Positions 62,793 to 64,000 of a stretch of 64,000 bases of DNA are shown piece by piece. Each line of letters begins with the position of its first letter. Positions within the stretch are counted from its first letter, which is position 1. The translations under genes were made by a program, and so were the position numbers. Source of the DNA: Ancylobacter koreensis (GTDB taxonomy: Bacteria; Pseudomonadota; Alphaproteobacteria; Rhizobiales; Xanthobacteraceae); assembly GCF_023016525.1 (NCBI RefSeq), contig NZ_JALKCG010000011.1, positions 22,997-86,996 on the forward strand, in the 5' to 3' direction. A model generated the notes under the pieces. The model saw nothing but the letters and a program-made list of their open reading frames with translations, did not search any database and was not told the origin of the DNA.

Positions 62793-62912
62793 TCCCGGCC
62801 GTGTTGTACGCGCTAGTAATGTACCTCAGCGAAACCGCGAGGCCACCATGACATGCACCAGCACGAGCCCTAAACGGTCAACTCGGATAACTCTTTGAGG
62901 AATAACTTGAAG

Positions 62913-62942
62913 TTATGCCTCCTGTAGATGGAGCAGAGCCGT
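62913..62942 (+). repeat. Repeat A, copy 2
   Basis: Identical over 30 bp to 52824-52853. Flanking sequence is unrelated on both sides. Confidence 0.75.
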
Positions 62943-62991
62943 CCCTACAGAAAGCCACCTCGCAGTCGCGCTGAGGCCCCCAAGCGATGGC

Positions 62992-63020
62992 CTTACGGGT
63001 CCTGTATAGGGAGTGAAGGT
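62992..63020 (+). repeat. Repeat B, copy 2
   Basis: Identical over 29 bp to 53875-53903 and carrying TATAGGGAG. It starts 79 bp after the start of repeat A copy 2, compared with 1051 bp in copy 1, with the same order and orientation. It points toward the serine recombinase. Confidence 0.75.
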
Positions 63021-63166
63021 TCACACCTAGAGAGCACCGAGGCGGGCGGTGGAGGTGATCACCATCATCAACCACATCTCAAACCCCTCTCCGCGACCCC
63101 ATACCGATAACCCCCTCGGAAATCGCCTTTCCCGCCCCAACATTTTCAACGCCTCGCGACACCGCT

Positions 63167-63199
63167 TGACGATATACCAAAACCAGTTGTATTCGGTAT
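63167..63199 (+). promoter_or_regulatory. Recombinase promoter overlapping a dyad
   Basis: TTGACG (63167-63172) and TATTCG (63190-63195) with a 17-bp spacer form a sigma-70-like promoter. An imperfect dyad, ATACC (63174-63178) ... GGTAT (63195-63199), centred at about 63187, overlaps it. Resolvases commonly bind such sites (res/crossover site) and repress their own gene. Confidence 0.5.
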
Positions 63200-63223
63200 G
63201 TCATTCCAAGCGAGGCCAGCCCC

Positions 63224-63832
63224 ATGACCGCCAAGAGTGTCGCCTTCTATCTCCGGGTCTCCACGGGTGAGCAGACCACCGCGAACCAACGCCGTGAGCT
63301 GGAGGCCGTGGCCGCCAAGGCAGGATGGAATGTCGTGGCCGTGTTCGAGGATGCCGGCATTTCCGGCTCCAAGGGGCGGGAGCAGCGGCCCGGCTACGAT
63401 GCCCTCCTTAAGGCCGTGACGCGCCGTGAGGTGGACTTGGTGGCGGCTTGGTCGGTGGACCGCATCGGCCGCTCCATGCCGGACCTTGTGTCCTTCCTCA
63501 CGGAGCTGCATGCCCGTGGCGCGGACCTCTATCTCCACCAGCAGGCTCTCGACACCTCGACACCCGCCGGGCGGGCCATGTTCCAGATGATGGGCGTCTT
63601 CGCTGAGTTCGAGCGGTCCATGATCCAAGAGCGTGTGAAGGCGGGCCTTGCGCGGACCAAGGCGGCCGGAACGAAGCTCGGCAGGCCCACCGTAGGGGGC
63701 GATGTAGAGGCCCGCATACGGGCTCTCAGGGCCGAAGGGATGGGCATCCTCAAGGTAGCGAAGACGCTCGGGATTGGCGTGTCTGCCGTGCAGCGAGTGG
63801 TGGCAGCCGCACCAGCGCTGGAATCAAACTGA
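63224..63832 (+). CDS. Serine recombinase (resolvase/invertase family)
   Basis: A 202-aa site-specific recombinase. The catalytic Ser is in FYLRVST (Ser13); other active-site features are RPGYDALL, AWSVDRIGRSM with the conserved Arg residues, and FAEFERSMIQERVKAGL on the long E helix. A C-terminal helix-turn-helix (GMGILKVAKTLGIGVSAVQR) binds DNA. Its size matches Tn3-type resolvases and invertases rather than large phage integrases, so it likely resolves or inverts DNA. GAGG lies 9 bp before the ATG. Confidence 0.93.
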   Translation: MTAKSVAFYLRVSTGEQTTANQRRELEAVAAKAGWNVVAVFEDAGISGSKGREQRPGYDALLKAVTRREVDLVAAWSVDRIGRSMPDLVSFLTELHARGADLYLHQQALDTSTPAGRAMFQMMGVFAEFERSMIQERVKAGLARTKAAGTKLGRPTVGGDVEARIRALRAEGMGILKVAKTLGIGVSAVQRVVAAAPALESN

Positions 63833-63987
63833 CGCGACGAGCGATAGGCCCGTAACCGAACCGTCGCGAGCGACTAGGGCAATCTGAATGCCGGCCTGCC
63901 TCACGCGGGGCCGCTGTCGCCAATGACGTTGCCCCTCCTGGCTAATCCAGATTGAAGTTCGTTCTGGCCCACTGAGAGGACCAGAAC

Positions 63988-64000
63988 ATGAGGCGCAGCC
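63988..64000 (+). CDS. Possible start of an IS3-family OrfA, cut by window edge
   Basis: ATGAGGCGCAGCC encodes MRRS, preceded by GAGAGGACCAGAAC. The N-terminus MRRSRFxEEQI with just this kind of leader is typical of OrfA from IS3-family (IS407-like) elements. Only four codons are visible, so this is a suggestion from the leader and start alone. Confidence 0.3.

Larger units (their letters stand above)
62793..63223. other. 431-bp gap holding repeats A and B and the recombinase promoter
   Basis: No credible protein gene. From left to right it contains an AT-rich part (62875-62912), repeat A copy 2, a 49-bp spacer, repeat B copy 2, a His-codon-like CAT/CAC run, and the recombinase promoter and dyad. 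Confidence 0.55.
50031..63987. mobile_element. Degraded mosaic prophage region (right limit not seen)
   Basis: From the end of tRNA-Ser onward the gene content changes to phage and cargo genes: Rha and BRO-type regulators, DUF3102 proteins, a T7 gp16-like internal virion protein, DUF2293-like protein, a serine recombinase and unknown small proteins. Base composition is lower in GC, especially at 50.8-51.4, 53.2-53.5 and 56.5-56.6 kb. There is no second copy of the tRNA 3' end within the window, no tyrosine integrase and no head or packaging genes. It is either a remnant or the left part of a longer element. The end coordinate is only where the possible IS begins. Confidence 0.75.

Noticed and set aside
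50031..64000. Second copy of the tRNA-Ser 3' end as right attachment site
   Set aside because: No match to GGTTCGAATCC with the flanking CGTCTCC was found down to 64000, so the right boundary is not placed.

Overview
The window is about 50 kb of GC-rich (roughly 68-70%) alphaproteobacterial chromosome followed by about 14 kb of degraded, mosaic prophage next to a tRNA-Ser gene. The gene content (divK, a phasin, eipB, a glutamyl/aspartyl-tRNA amidotransferase instead of AsnRS/GlnRS dependence, DUF1489, DUF3572, DUF983, DUF6455) and the block rpmG - MFS - NUDIX - DUF983 - rnr ... topA - dprA - plsY - pyrC' - pyrB fit the Hyphomicrobiales (Rhizobiales). Xanthobacteraceae (Ancylobacter/Starkeya/Xanthobacter type) is my best guess from synteny memory, not something the sequence proves.

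Layout of the chromosome part. 1-12 kb: acylphosphatase (cut by the window edge), MgtE magnesium channel, a CHASE4-GGDEF-EAL cyclic-di-GMP enzyme, YdcF, small DUF proteins, a GST, PanC, a VWA/J-domain gene pair and a D,D-carboxypeptidase with a SPOR domain. 12-25 kb: phasin, the ClpS-ClpA protease pair, AzlCD amino-acid exporter, HIT protein, a FemAB-like acyltransferase, GDPD, RidA, EipB, a zinc-finger DNA polymerase IV, DUF3572 and DivK. The gap after divK holds no pleD but does hold a strongly self-complementary non-coding stretch. 23.5-38 kb: rpmG, two MFS transporters, NUDIX, DUF983, RNase R, topoisomerase I, DprA, PlsY and the pyrimidine pair pyrC'-pyrB, where the DHOase-like protein has lost its HxH metal site. 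38-50 kb: AEC transporter, RuvX, an UPF0173 metallo-hydrolase, small exported proteins, gatC-gatA-chorismate mutase, a GT2 glycosyltransferase, gatB, a PsiF-like repeat protein and a second GST.

The accessory part begins directly at the 3' end of tRNA-Ser(GCU) (49939-50030). It contains small phage proteins, a truncated Rha regulator, two BRO/antirepressor fragments, tandem DUF3102 genes (the second lacking its 5' end), one very large internal virion protein of the T7 gp16 type with an N-terminal transglycosylase-like domain, a DUF2293-like protein, a His-rich EamA transporter, a serine recombinase and, at the edge, what looks like the start of an IS3-family OrfA. No capsid, terminase, tail, RNA polymerase or tyrosine integrase gene is visible, so this is a remnant or only part of an element that continues to the right.

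The most interesting area is 51.4-53.9 kb. Two unrelated antisense cargo genes (a PD-(D/E)XK-like putative nuclease and a single-pass membrane protein) lie between antirepressor fragments. Two short repeats (A and B, about 30 bp, similar to one another) occur here and again at 62.9-63.0 kb in the same order and orientation. They share the core TCCTGTA-N-A-N-GGAG, and the B copy contains TATAGGGAG, as in promoters of T7-like RNA polymerases. I propose that they are promoters left by a T7-like phage and possibly the homology that lets cargo genes enter and leave. All statements rest on reading the sequence; no database search was possible.
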